Positions 7,201 to 16,938 of a DNA stretch of 64,000 bases are shown piece by piece. The position numbers were made by a program, and so were the translations under genes. The stretch is from assembly GCF_040096355.1 (NCBI RefSeq), contig NZ_JBBMEX010000011.1:1-64000 (forward strand), written 5' to 3'. The first letter of the stretch is position 1; each line of letters opens with the position of its first letter. Below the pieces are notes generated by a model that made no database searches, had not been told where the DNA came from, and worked only from the letters and a program-made list of their open reading frames with translations. The DNA is from Maccoyibacter intestinihominis. Its GTDB lineage: Bacteria > Bacillota > Clostridia > Lachnospirales > Lachnospiraceae.

Positions 7201-9933
7201 ATGAACACAAAACATAATCTGATCCTTATCAAGGGCGAAGTAAAGACATCTGAAATAATGTCATGTGAGTATAATAAAGAGACTCAGAAATGGGATGTAA
7301 CATTTAATAATGGGAAAACATACTCGTATGCGAATGAGAATGTAGAAAAGCTAACTGAACCGGAAAGTTTAAATCCTAATATGTATCGTATTAGCAGAGA
7401 AGGACGGAAATTCTTTGATATTAAAGAGATATATGTATTTAAAAGTAGCCAGGGATTGTATTGGCATATTTGCTTTGGCAATGGAAGAGAAGGAGATTAT
7501 CCGAAGAGTGATTTGGATATTACGGAATCCTGTCTTATGCAAAGTCAGTCTGCAAATGTATTTGAATATATAAAACAAATTGCGGATTTAATTACTTTTG
7601 ATGATGAAAATGCTAATGAAAAATTATTGTCTAAGAGATTTGATAAGATTTCTTTTGTGGGTAATGATGTAGCATTAGCAAAGTATTTAAATCCATCTTT
7701 AGTGCAAGGTGAAAAAAGAAGGCGTGAATGTACACCAATTTTTCCATTTGGATGCAATAACAGTCAGTATAGGGCTGTGAAAAATGCCTTAGAAAATCAG
7801 ATCAGTGTTATACAGGGACCGCCTGGAACAGGAAAGACACAGACGATATTAAATATTATTGCCAATATATTGATGCAAGGGAAAACGGTACAGATAGTAT
7901 CTAATAATAATTCAGCAACGGAAAATGTATATGAAAAATTATCTTTACCCCAATATGATCTAGGTTTTGTTGCAGCGATATTAGGCAGTTCTGAGAACAA
8001 AAAGATATTTATTGAGCAGCAGGATACAAATTATCCGGATTTTTCCACTTGGAAAACAGATGAAAATTCGAATGATCTGCAAAAGAGGATAGCAGAGCAA
8101 TCTGAACAGTTAAAAATTGTTTTTGATAAGCAGGAGAAACTGGCATGTTTAAAGCAGGAACTTTCACAGTTAGTTACAGAGCAGGAATATTTTGATCAAT
8201 ATGTTGAAGAGTCAGATGTTAATATAGATCGTATAGAGTTTAAGAAAAAATTATCTTCTAAAGATTGGATGGTATTGTGGCAGGAGTACCAGTTGATTTC
8301 GGAAGAGAAAAAGTTAATAAGATTTTGGTTTAAGATCAAGAACTTTTTTAAATATGGAGTAGCAGATTGGAGTTTCTATAGACAGGATATTTCAAAGATA
8401 ATTACAACTTTTCAGGCTATGTACTATCGTGCAAAGCGTTCGGAGTTATCCGCAGAGATTACAGGTGTTGAGAAGTATCTAAACGATGTGAATAAGAATT
8501 TGCTGGATGATTTATGCAATCAGTCAATGATTGTGTTAAAAGACAAGCTGGCAAGAAAATATGAAAAAAACAATAACCGAAAAATATTTAATGAAGATGA
8601 TTTGTGGAAAGAACCATACGATGTTTTGAAGGAGTATCCAGTTATATTAAGCACAACATTTTCCTCAAGGAATAGCCTGAATACGGATGTCATATATGAT
8701 TATCTTATCATGGATGAAGCATCACAGGTAGATGTTGCAACCGGTGCATTGGCACTTTCCTGTGCGAGAAATGTTGTGATCGTAGGGGATACAAAGCAAC
8801 TTCCGAATATGGTTGGGAGGAAGATAAAACTCAAAGCAGAAGAGATATTTGATCGTTTTAATATAAGTGAAGGATATCAGTATACAAAGAGCTTTTTACA
8901 ATCAATGTTAGATGTTATGCCAAATGTAACACAAACATTGTTACGGGAACATTATAGATGCCACCCTAAAATCATTAATTTTTGTAACCAGAAATTCTAT
9001 CATGGCGAATTGATCATAATGACAACAGATCATGGTGAAGAAGATGTTTTGTCAGTAGTAAAAACAGTAGAAGGAAATCATGAACGTGACCATTATAGTC
9101 AACGTCAGATTGATGTTATTAAAAATGAGATTATACCTAAATACGATTTGAATTCAAAGGAGACGGGGATTATTACACCATATAGAAATCAGGTAAAGGC
9201 ATTGGAGCGGGAGATAACAGATATTGATGCTGCTACCGTACATAAGTTTCAGGGTAAAGAGATGGAATGCATTATCATATCTACAGTAGATGATGAGATA
9301 TCTGATTTCACAGATGATCCATATTTGATCAATGTTGCGGTATCAAGAGCAAAAAAGAAATTAATGTTGGTGGTAACTGGAAATAAGCAATCAAAAGAAC
9401 GCAATATAACAGATTTGATAGATTATATTGAATATAACAATTTTGAGGTGGTAGAAAGTAAAATATATTCTATTTTTGATTATCTTTATAAGCAGTATAC
9501 AGAGGCAAGAAAAGCATATTTGCAGAAACACAAAAAGATATCAGCGTATGATTCAGAAAATCTGATGTATTCGTTGATCGAGGATATTCTCTCTGATAGC
9601 AAGTATTCAAGTCTGGATGTTGTTTGCCATTTTCCTTTGAATATGTTGATCAAAAACCCGGAATTTTTAAGTGAAGAAGAATGTCGGTATGCAATGAATC
9701 CGGCAACACATTTAGATTTTCTGATATATAACAGAATTAGTAAAAAACCGGTGTTAGCGATTGAAGTGGATGGATATGAATACCACAAAAAACATACCGT
9801 GCAGGCTTCAAGAGATTTGCTGAAAAATCGAATCATGGAGTTGTATGAAATCCCGTTATTGAGATTTATGACCAATGGTAGTGGGGAAAAAGAAAAGATT
9901 ATCGAAATGCTTGAGCAACGGATGGGACAATAG
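7201..9933 (+). CDS. Superfamily 1 helicase fused to a C-terminal nuclease domain
   Basis: A 910-residue protein of the Upf1/DNA2-like (AAA_11/AAA_12) class. Walker A GPPGTGKT is near residue 206, Walker B with DEASQVDVA near 506, VGDTKQLP just after it, REHYRCHP near 582 and the arginine-finger motif NVAVSRAKKKL near 715. Residues 830-905 hold a PD-(D/E)xK-type nuclease core (HLDFLIYN, then a run containing IEVDGYEYH), as in DUF2726/MTES_1575-like endonuclease domains. It probably unwinds and cuts DNA. Such helicase-nuclease fusions are common in accessory and defence regions; a defence role is inference. The gene is markedly AT-rich compared with core genes in this window. Confidence 0.85.
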   Translation: MNTKHNLILIKGEVKTSEIMSCEYNKETQKWDVTFNNGKTYSYANENVEKLTEPESLNPNMYRISREGRKFFDIKEIYVFKSSQGLYWHICFGNGREGDYPKSDLDITESCLMQSQSANVFEYIKQIADLITFDDENANEKLLSKRFDKISFVGNDVALAKYLNPSLVQGEKRRRECTPIFPFGCNNSQYRAVKNALENQISVIQGPPGTGKTQTILNIIANILMQGKTVQIVSNNNSATENVYEKLSLPQYDLGFVAAILGSSENKKIFIEQQDTNYPDFSTWKTDENSNDLQKRIAEQSEQLKIVFDKQEKLACLKQELSQLVTEQEYFDQYVEESDVNIDRIEFKKKLSSKDWMVLWQEYQLISEEKKLIRFWFKIKNFFKYGVADWSFYRQDISKIITTFQAMYYRAKRSELSAEITGVEKYLNDVNKNLLDDLCNQSMIVLKDKLARKYEKNNNRKIFNEDDLWKEPYDVLKEYPVILSTTFSSRNSLNTDVIYDYLIMDEASQVDVATGALALSCARNVVIVGDTKQLPNMVGRKIKLKAEEIFDRFNISEGYQYTKSFLQSMLDVMPNVTQTLLREHYRCHPKIINFCNQKFYHGELIIMTTDHGEEDVLSVVKTVEGNHERDHYSQRQIDVIKNEIIPKYDLNSKETGIITPYRNQVKALEREITDIDAATVHKFQGKEMECIIISTVDDEISDFTDDPYLINVAVSRAKKKLMLVVTGNKQSKERNITDLIDYIEYNNFEVVESKIYSIFDYLYKQYTEARKAYLQKHKKISAYDSENLMYSLIEDILSDSKYSSLDVVCHFPLNMLIKNPEFLSEEECRYAMNPATHLDFLIYNRISKKPVLAIEVDGYEYHKKHTVQASRDLLKNRIMELYEIPLLRFMTNGSGEKEKIIEMLEQRMGQ

Positions 9934-10030
9934 AATACCATTTGCTTTATCAGAATTTGTAATGAAAATGGAAATAGCTGCTTAATAAATAATATTCATA
10001 TAGTTAATAAAGAAAAAGGAGGAACAGTCA

Positions 10031-10381
10031 ATGATTTTTATATGTTACCCTAAATGCTCAACCTGCCAAAAAGCTAAAAAGTGGTTAAATGAGCAGAACA
10101 TAGAATACACAGAACGACACATTGTGGATACCAATCCATCTTATGAAGAATTAAAGGAATGGTATAATAAGAGTGGACTTCCACTTAAGAGGTTTTTTAA
10201 TACCAGCGGTATTCTTTATAAAGAAATGCAGCTTAAGGACAAGCTGCCAACGATGAGCGAAGAAGAACAGCTAAAATTACTGGCAACGAATGGAATGTTA
10301 GTAAAGAGACCACTGGTTGTAAATGGTGATACGGTGCTTATTGGATTCAAAGAAGCAGAGTGGGCAGAAAAATTAAATTAA
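10031..10381 (+). CDS. ArsC/Spx family protein
   Basis: A 116-residue protein of the arsenate reductase/Spx thioredoxin-fold family. The N-terminus FICYPKCSTCQKAKKWL carries the CxxC pair, and the tail has RPLVVNGDTVLIGF. A ribosome site (AGGAGGAAC) precedes the ATG. No arsenic genes are nearby, so an Spx/YffB-like redox or regulatory role is as likely as arsenate reduction. It stands alone between the accessory helicase and the chemoreceptor. Confidence 0.88.
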   Translation: MIFICYPKCSTCQKAKKWLNEQNIEYTERHIVDTNPSYEELKEWYNKSGLPLKRFFNTSGILYKEMQLKDKLPTMSEEEQLKLLATNGMLVKRPLVVNGDTVLIGFKEAEWAEKLN

Positions 10382-10543
10382 GAAGCAGAAAGTGAATGAC
10401 AATCCCTTCCAAAAAAAGATAGCATATTCCGCATAATTATAGTAAAATAAAGGAAAGGCATGTCGGCATTCCGATGCATGACAAAGGAAACGGACGTAGC
10501 GAGAAAAAGTATATGCAAAGAAAAAGAACTTAGGAGGAGATTT

Positions 10544-12643
10544 ATGGATTACGATGAGAAGTATTTTAAGATCAGTGCCAACAAAAAGGCACTGCGAATG
10601 TGGGTAATCATAGGGCTGGCACTGACGGGAGCATATATAGCCGAATGTGTCAAAGGTGCAAGAACAGTACCATATACAGTTCTGTTCTGTTTTGTCTGCT
10701 GGGTGCCATTTGTATTTACCTATATTTTTATAAAGATTAAAGGTTGGGATTATGACAACTGTAAGCATATGGTTGCAGTAGGGTATTTTATATTCTATTT
10801 CTTCCTATTGTTTACGTCATATTACCATATTGCATTTGCATACGCGTTTCCGGTAGTCAGTATGCTGGTGCTTTATAAAGATCGAAGTTTGATGATTCGA
10901 TGTGGAGTTATGAACTTGATAGATGTCATAGTGACTTTTATAAAGGATTGGTTCACAACCGGATTTACACATGATGATATCGTATCCTATGAGATCATGT
11001 TCGGTTGCGTCATACTGGTATATTTAAGTTACACCTGGGCAATCAAACATTTAGCAGAGTCAGACGGCGCAATGCTCGATGCAGTAAAGGGCAATTTAGA
11101 GCGTGTAGTACATAGTATTGAAAAAGTAAAAGTAGCAAGTAATTCCATTGTAGACGGAATGAATGTAGTGCGTGAACTTTCTGATGAGAATCAGGAAGGT
11201 GCTACCGATGTTGTAAGAAATATGGAATCACTGATATCTAATAATGAAGTGCTGAATGAGCGGACGCAGTCATCCATTTTAGCAACGGATAAGATCAGTG
11301 AACAGGTAGAAAATGTAGCTGCCCTCATCAAAGAAATGGTGCAGCTTATGGAGCAGTCCGTAGAAAATGCAAAAACCAGTTCCGGACAGTTGTCAGAAGT
11401 AGTTCAGTGTACCAATGCAATGGCAAACCTGTCAAAAGAAGTTGAAGAAAATCTGAAAGAATTCAGTACTGAGTTTACAATGGTAAAAGAGGAAACAGGT
11501 ACGATAGAGGAGATCAACAGCCAGACCAACTTACTGGCGTTAAATGCATCTATTGAAGCAGCCAGAGCAGGCGAAGCAGGAAAAGGTTTTGCGGTTGTGG
11601 CAGAAGAGATCCGTAAGCTGAGTGAGGAGACACAGGTATCCTCCGGCAGTATCCGTAGTGCGCTGCAGAAATTAGAGCAGACCAGTGACAGAATGACGAA
11701 GTCCATTACAGAGACATTACAGCTTGTTGCAACCAACTTAGAAAATGTAATGATCGTAGATAAGAGTGTCAACTCCATCACAACGGACTCCATACAGTTA
11801 GGTGAAAACATCCGAATTGTCAATGATGCGATGGGCGAGGTAGAGGATTCAAACCAGAACATGGTTGACAACATGAATCAGGTAAATGAAGTAGTAGAAC
11901 TGATGACGCAGAACATTTCCGTAGCAGACGAAACTGTAAAGGTAATGCGTAGTAAATATGATGAAACATCTTCAAACATCATCCTGATCGAAGGAACTGT
12001 TGGAACATTGATCGAAGACCTTGGTTCCGGTGGATTCATGGGCAAGGAAGACCTGAAAGTGGGTATGTACCTGAGTGTATATGAAGAAGGTGCAATGCCT
12101 AAGAAAGAGTACAAGGGTATTATTTCCAATGTGGATGAAAAAGGAGCTCTGCAGGTGGACAGCCTGAAGTGCGAAGGTGAAGAGTTAAGCTATGACCGGA
12201 AACAGAAGTATATGGTACAGATCATTGTAGATAACAATGTCTATGGCTGGGATGATACCGAGGTTGTATACAGAGATAGCAAATACAGCATTGCAGTCAA
12301 TGGCAATCCGAAAGTAGTCAATCGTAGAAAATATCCTCGTATGCCATTGAAGGCAGCATGTGAGATCAGACTGAGTGGTTCAGATCATGTTTGTGAAGGA
12401 CAGATGTTAAACATCAGTGCAAACGGATATGCGATCCAGACACAGGATAAAGCAATCTTAGATACAAAGGATACGCTGATCACAGTTCATACCAAAGGCT
12501 TTACTTTCTTAGAGGATATGCCGTTAAGAGGACATGTCATCCGCATCACAGATAATGAGGGAACTTACATTGTCGGCTGTCGTATGTTAGAGGATAACAA
12601 AGCTATTTATGACTATGTAAATCAGAATTATCATGGCGAATAG
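10544..12643 (+). CDS. Methyl-accepting chemotaxis protein with a C-terminal PilZ domain
   Basis: A 699-residue protein. About five or six membrane helices fill residues 18-185 with little external domain. A chemoreceptor signalling domain follows, with the hairpin tip at about 322-365 (EINSQTNLLALNASIEAARA, then GEAGKGFAVVAEEIRKL). At the C-terminus, about 520-595 resembles the YcgR N-domain, and RRKYPR (near 595) with NISANGY (near 623) are the two cyclic-di-GMP contact motifs of PilZ. It should relay to CheW/CheA and respond to cyclic-di-GMP. I chose the ATG at 10544, after TTAGGAGGAGATTT; an upstream start at 10460 has no ribosome site. A diguanylate cyclase gene lies about 5 kb downstream. 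Confidence 0.9.
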   Translation: MDYDEKYFKISANKKALRMWVIIGLALTGAYIAECVKGARTVPYTVLFCFVCWVPFVFTYIFIKIKGWDYDNCKHMVAVGYFIFYFFLLFTSYYHIAFAYAFPVVSMLVLYKDRSLMIRCGVMNLIDVIVTFIKDWFTTGFTHDDIVSYEIMFGCVILVYLSYTWAIKHLAESDGAMLDAVKGNLERVVHSIEKVKVASNSIVDGMNVVRELSDENQEGATDVVRNMESLISNNEVLNERTQSSILATDKISEQVENVAALIKEMVQLMEQSVENAKTSSGQLSEVVQCTNAMANLSKEVEENLKEFSTEFTMVKEETGTIEEINSQTNLLALNASIEAARAGEAGKGFAVVAEEIRKLSEETQVSSGSIRSALQKLEQTSDRMTKSITETLQLVATNLENVMIVDKSVNSITTDSIQLGENIRIVNDAMGEVEDSNQNMVDNMNQVNEVVELMTQNISVADETVKVMRSKYDETSSNIILIEGTVGTLIEDLGSGGFMGKEDLKVGMYLSVYEEGAMPKKEYKGIISNVDEKGALQVDSLKCEGEELSYDRKQKYMVQIIVDNNVYGWDDTEVVYRDSKYSIAVNGNPKVVNRRKYPRMPLKAACEIRLSGSDHVCEGQMLNISANGYAIQTQDKAILDTKDTLITVHTKGFTFLEDMPLRGHVIRITDNEGTYIVGCRMLEDNKAIYDYVNQNYHGE

Positions 12644-15116
12644 AAATATCTTCCGGGCCATCCATGAAAGAAAATGGCTGAGCATAGAATATAAGAACGG
12701 AAAAGAAGAAATCACAAAATACTGGATTGGTATCATAGATATCAATCCGGTAAAAAAAACGATGAAGGTCATGGGACTTCATCTGAAACATTACACAACT
12801 ACAGAGTTATACATTTATATAGAATCCATCTTGTCATCAGAAGTCATTGAAGGGTCTTATTTTGAAACGGATCAGAAACTTTTAGACGATATTAACGGTA
12901 ATCCGGTGAAGTATCGGAGAGTGTTTGATCACGTTGCAAATTTGAAGATTTTAAACTATTTAGTGGACTGTAACAAGATGGATTCCGTTCCATATAAAAC
13001 AGAATATGTGTTGATAGAACATTTAGACAGCGAGTGGCATGGCAATTATCATCTGAGCAGGGAACAGTTTCAACAGATCGTAAGAAAATTTCAATATGGC
13101 GTAAAAAATGCAGCGTCGAAGAAGACCATCAAACAGCTTGCCATTAACGTCATGAGCATTCATACACAAAAAGGGATCTATGTGCTGGCATATAGAAAAT
13201 TACGGTTGGATGTGGTAAAGCGTACCTTAAGGCAGGATGATGAGATTACGGTATGCATGGAGTTTGCCTTAGAAAAAAACAGACCGGAAGCGAAATTCAG
13301 CATCCGAAAATTTTTAGATGCAGATGATTATGAACTGTTAAATCACTTTGAAGAAAATCAGGAGTTGATCAAAGACAAAATAACAAGATCGAATCCTCAG
13401 ATCAACGGTGTGGATGATATGCCATATCTCATTGCCGTTGGCAGGGATGTCATGGTCGATCTGCATCAGGAGTATGAAGCCATTCATAAAATGTATGAAG
13501 CGGACAACGTGACGATACCGATCAAGGCATTTTTTGGAGAACTCTTAAAACAGGTGGATCGGCGTAAGAACTATCCGATCACACTTTTAGATAAAAAAAT
13601 CAATCTGGATCAGCTCCTTGCGATTCACAATGCGATGAAGTATCCATTGGCATACATCCAAGGGCCTCCCGGAACGGGCAAAACAAATACGATCGTAAAT
13701 ACAATGGTGACTGCTTTCTTTAACGAGAAGACAGTCTTGTTTGCGTCCTATAACAATCATCCGATCGATGGCGTGTGTGAAAAATTAAAATCCATACCAT
13801 ATCGAAACAAAGGTGCAATCCCATTTCCGATCATCCGTCTGGGAAATGACAACTGCGTGTTGCAGGCACTCAATGACATGAGGGATTTGTACGAAAGGAC
13901 GAAAGACCTCGCTATTTTCGACAGTACCTTAGAAAGAAATAAAGATGATAAGACAAAGCGAACCGAAAAGCTGACAAAACTTCTGCAAAGACATGAAGAA
14001 AAAATCGAACTGAAAGAAAGAGAAGAAGCCATCTTAAAAATGGCAGATTCCAATCAACATCTGATGTTTCAGACGGACTTACAGGGCGTGCAGTTAGCCG
14101 AAGTCCGTGAAAAGCTGGCGCAGATCGGAGACATTACCGATGAAGAGGCATTAAAGCTGGTTGTGGAAGATGAAGAAATGTTTAAAAAATATCTGTATTA
14201 TACTTCGGCAAAATACATCCAGCGGCTCAAAGAACCAAAGAATCAGGAATTGATGGAAATCATAAACTGTGCAGACGAAAAGAAAAAAGTGCAGCAGTTC
14301 AATGCTTATATACGAAAAGCGGAAAACTTAAAAAAATTCCAAAAGATCTTTCCGATCATTGCGACAACATCCATATCGGCACATAAACTCGGAGAGCCGG
14401 GAACCTACTTTGACATGGTCATAATGGATGAGGCAAGCCAGGGAAACATTGCGATGTCTTTAGTGCCGATCATAAGAGGGCGGAGTCTGATGTTAGTCGG
14501 CGATCCGCAGCAGTTGAGTCCGGTCATTTTGCTGCATCCGGCAGATAATGAAAGATTGAAAAAAATATATAGCGTAACGGAAGAATACGACTATATCAAA
14601 AATTCCATCTATAAAACGTATTTAGCCTGTGATGCGGTCAGTGAGGAAATTTTACTCAGCCACCATTATCGCTGCAATGAAAAGATCATTGCATTTAACA
14701 ATCAGAAATATTATAACAACAAACTGGTGATCAACAGTCAGAGTCAGGCAGATACACCGCTGATATTTAAAAATATTGCAGGGAATACCACGAATTACAA
14801 AAATACCGCACCAAGGGAAGCGGAAGAGATCATAGAGTTTATCAAAGATAATCCCGATAAAAGTATCGGTGTGATCACACCGTTTACCAATCAAAAAGAG
14901 CTGATCCATGCCATGTTGCAGGAAAACGGTATGAAAGATGTACCATGTGGCACAGTCCATGCCTTTCAGGGGGACGAAAAGGATGTTGTACTTTTTTCAC
15001 TTGCATTGACAGAGCAGACCGGGCAGGGCACCTATGACTGGTTAAAAAATAATAAAGAACTGATCAATGTGGCAACATCAAGAGCCAAAGAACAGTTAGT
15101 CATACCCTTTTTATAA
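12633..15116 (+). CDS. Superfamily 1 helicase (AAA_11/AAA_12), apparently C-terminally truncated
   Basis: An 827-residue protein. The first about 75 residues (AIHERKWLSIEYKNGKEE onward) look like a WYL-type fold. Walker A GPPGTGKT is near 345, a charged coiled segment spans about 430-480, MDEASQGNIA lies near 598, GDPQQLSP near 626, HHYRCNEKI near 675 and NVATSRAKEQL near 813. The protein stops only about six residues after this last motif, whereas relatives usually continue for 200-300 residues and often end in a nuclease domain. Its ATG lies 11 bases inside the end of the chemoreceptor gene. The function is unknown; nucleic-acid unwinding is expected. Confidence 0.8.
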   Translation: MANRNIFRAIHERKWLSIEYKNGKEEITKYWIGIIDINPVKKTMKVMGLHLKHYTTTELYIYIESILSSEVIEGSYFETDQKLLDDINGNPVKYRRVFDHVANLKILNYLVDCNKMDSVPYKTEYVLIEHLDSEWHGNYHLSREQFQQIVRKFQYGVKNAASKKTIKQLAINVMSIHTQKGIYVLAYRKLRLDVVKRTLRQDDEITVCMEFALEKNRPEAKFSIRKFLDADDYELLNHFEENQELIKDKITRSNPQINGVDDMPYLIAVGRDVMVDLHQEYEAIHKMYEADNVTIPIKAFFGELLKQVDRRKNYPITLLDKKINLDQLLAIHNAMKYPLAYIQGPPGTGKTNTIVNTMVTAFFNEKTVLFASYNNHPIDGVCEKLKSIPYRNKGAIPFPIIRLGNDNCVLQALNDMRDLYERTKDLAIFDSTLERNKDDKTKRTEKLTKLLQRHEEKIELKEREEAILKMADSNQHLMFQTDLQGVQLAEVREKLAQIGDITDEEALKLVVEDEEMFKKYLYYTSAKYIQRLKEPKNQELMEIINCADEKKKVQQFNAYIRKAENLKKFQKIFPIIATTSISAHKLGEPGTYFDMVIMDEASQGNIAMSLVPIIRGRSLMLVGDPQQLSPVILLHPADNERLKKIYSVTEEYDYIKNSIYKTYLACDAVSEEILLSHHYRCNEKIIAFNNQKYYNNKLVINSQSQADTPLIFKNIAGNTTNYKNTAPREAEEIIEFIKDNPDKSIGVITPFTNQKELIHAMLQENGMKDVPCGTVHAFQGDEKDVVLFSLALTEQTGQGTYDWLKNNKELINVATSRAKEQLVIPFL

Positions 15117-15223
15117 GAAAAGGAAGTAAAATGATATTGAAAGATCGGACAAAATGATTTAAGCTATTCCGTGGCTGAAATGAAAAAACGAGAAATTTTG
15201 ATCATATAGAAGGAGCAATACAA

Positions 15224-16579
15224 ATGAAGATACAAAAACAGGTTCCGCTTACAGAGGGGCCGATCTTAAAATCACTGACCGGACTGGCGGTGCCGATCAT
15301 GATCTCTTCCTTTTTAGGAACACTTTATAATATCACGGATATGGCGTGGATCGGACTGTTAGGCTCTAAGGCAGTGGCAGCGGTGGGAGTCGGCGGCATG
15401 TATGTTTGGCTGTCACAGGGACTTGCTTCACTTGCCCGTATGGGTGGACAGGTGCATGTGGCACAGTGTCTTGGACGAGGAGATAAAGAGCAGGCACACC
15501 GGTATGCTAAGACAGCCGTGCAGCTTTCAATCCTTTTAGGACTTGCCTTTGCGGCAGTCAGTCTGTTGTTTACAGATCCGCTGGTCGGATTTTTTAAATT
15601 AGAGGGTGTAAAAACAATCCTAGATGCAAAAATATATATGCGCATCACCTGCGGTCTGATCCTGTTTTCCTTTTTAAACCTGACACTGACCGGATTGTAT
15701 ACGGCGCAGGGAGATTCTAAGACACCGTTTGTGGCGAACTTTATCGGACTGCTCATCAACCTGTTATTAGATCCTCTTTTAATCTTAGGAGTAGGGCCGT
15801 TTCCGAGGATTGAAGTGGCGGGAGCAGCAGTTGCGACGGTCAGCGCACAGCTCGTCGTTATGCTTGTGATGATGGTCGGAGTATTCCGCTCGAAAAAAGA
15901 AGAAAATGTACTCAAAGGAATCCGCCTTTTTGAACCGTTTTCCAAAGAAGAACTTGGAAACATCTGTAAGATCGGAGGTCCTACGGCAATACAGGGAATG
16001 GTATACTGTATGATCTCCATGGTGCTGACCAGAATGGTGGCAGCGTTTGGTGCAGAAGCGATCGCAACCCAGCGGGTGGGCGGACAGATAGAATCTGTTT
16101 CCTGGAATACGGCAGACGGATTTGCGGCGGCATTAAATGCCTTCGTCGGTCAGAACTATGGTGCGAAAAAAATGGACCGTGTGCAGGAGGGTTATCGGAT
16201 CTCCTTTTGGACGGTAGCTATCTGGGGAGCTTTGATCATGCTGGCATTTATTATTTTTCCGGGGCCGATAGCCGGAGTATTTTTCCATGAAGAAAAAGCC
16301 ATGGAAATAGCCATCAGTTATCTGATCATCATCGGATTCAGCGAAGCATTTATGTGCGTGGAACTGATGACGATCGGAGCGTTGTCCGGCCTTGGCAAGA
16401 CAAAACTGTGCAGTGTGATCAGTATTACGGCGACCTCTATGCGTATTCCGTTAGCAATGGTTTTAAGTCGTACCTCATTAGGTCTGGATGGAATCTGGTG
16501 GGCATTGACGCTGACCTCCGTAGCGAAAGGAATCATCTTCTATCTGACCTTCCGTTATCAGATGCGTGAAAAATGTTGA
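15224..16579 (+). CDS. MATE family efflux transporter
   Basis: A 451-residue integral membrane protein with twelve predicted helices in two homologous halves (MatE repeats at about 17-175 and 240-400), the normal length of the family. It should export cationic drugs or metabolites using a sodium or proton gradient. Motifs include PIMISSFLGTLYNITDMAWI near the first helix and NAFVGQNYGAKK in the second half. AGAAGGAGC precedes the ATG. It is a stand-alone gene and the substrate cannot be told from sequence. Confidence 0.93.
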   Translation: MKIQKQVPLTEGPILKSLTGLAVPIMISSFLGTLYNITDMAWIGLLGSKAVAAVGVGGMYVWLSQGLASLARMGGQVHVAQCLGRGDKEQAHRYAKTAVQLSILLGLAFAAVSLLFTDPLVGFFKLEGVKTILDAKIYMRITCGLILFSFLNLTLTGLYTAQGDSKTPFVANFIGLLINLLLDPLLILGVGPFPRIEVAGAAVATVSAQLVVMLVMMVGVFRSKKEENVLKGIRLFEPFSKEELGNICKIGGPTAIQGMVYCMISMVLTRMVAAFGAEAIATQRVGGQIESVSWNTADGFAAALNAFVGQNYGAKKMDRVQEGYRISFWTVAIWGALIMLAFIIFPGPIAGVFFHEEKAMEIAISYLIIIGFSEAFMCVELMTIGALSGLGKTKLCSVISITATSMRIPLAMVLSRTSLGLDGIWWALTLTSVAKGIIFYLTFRYQMREKC

Positions 16580-16640
16580 CGGGATTTTTCGAAAGGTGTT
16601 AATCTAAAAACGATAAAGATCAGAATGAAATGAAAGGAGA

Positions 16641-16859
16641 GTGCGGTATGAACGGATTAGGATATGTGCCGTCCGGTGCATTGGCAGATTGAATGTGCTG
16701 ATAGAAGTCGCATCCGGTATCGCCGTATTCCCGGGGGGAGTGCTAACGGAAAAATCATACATTACCTGTTATTTTGCAGAAGCCGGTCTGCGGAGAATAC
16801 AGATCAGCATTTTAATGCTGGTAACGGCAATCATTATGTGGCGTTATAAGAAAGATTGA
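16641..16859 (+). pseudogene. Broken small membrane protein gene
   Basis: AAAGGAGAGTGCGGT leads to an ATG at 16648 whose frame (NGLGYVPSGALAD) stops after 14 residues. The overlapping frame from the GTG at 16641 then continues through a hydrophobic stretch ISILMLVTAIIMW to a stop at 16859. A good ribosome site on the short frame and membrane-like content on the other suggest a frameshifted small membrane protein. No family was recognised. Confidence 0.35.
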
Positions 16860-16861
16860 TA

Positions 16862-16898
16862 AAAAAATCCGGGTGCCAGTCGGCATCCGGATTTTTCA
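16862..16898. terminator. Bidirectional rho-independent terminator
   Basis: A 15-bp stem (16863-16877 with 16882-16896, one wobble pair) with a 4-base loop is flanked by A- and T-tracts. It lies between the broken small gene and the convergent hsp20 gene. Confidence 0.85.
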
Positions 16899-16938
16899 CT
16901 AGAGATTATGTTTCTGAAAGGAACTTATTAAAGGAGAA

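Noticed and set aside
9486..9941. 151-residue minus-strand frame at the end of the helicase-nuclease
   Set aside because: It lies opposite the nuclease domain, whose motifs are clear, and has no start signals.
10440..10543. Cyclic-di-GMP riboswitch before the PilZ chemoreceptor (ACAAAGGAAAC and GGACGTAGC)
   Set aside because: The two words touch without the P2 hairpin and without the closing helix of the GEMM fold.
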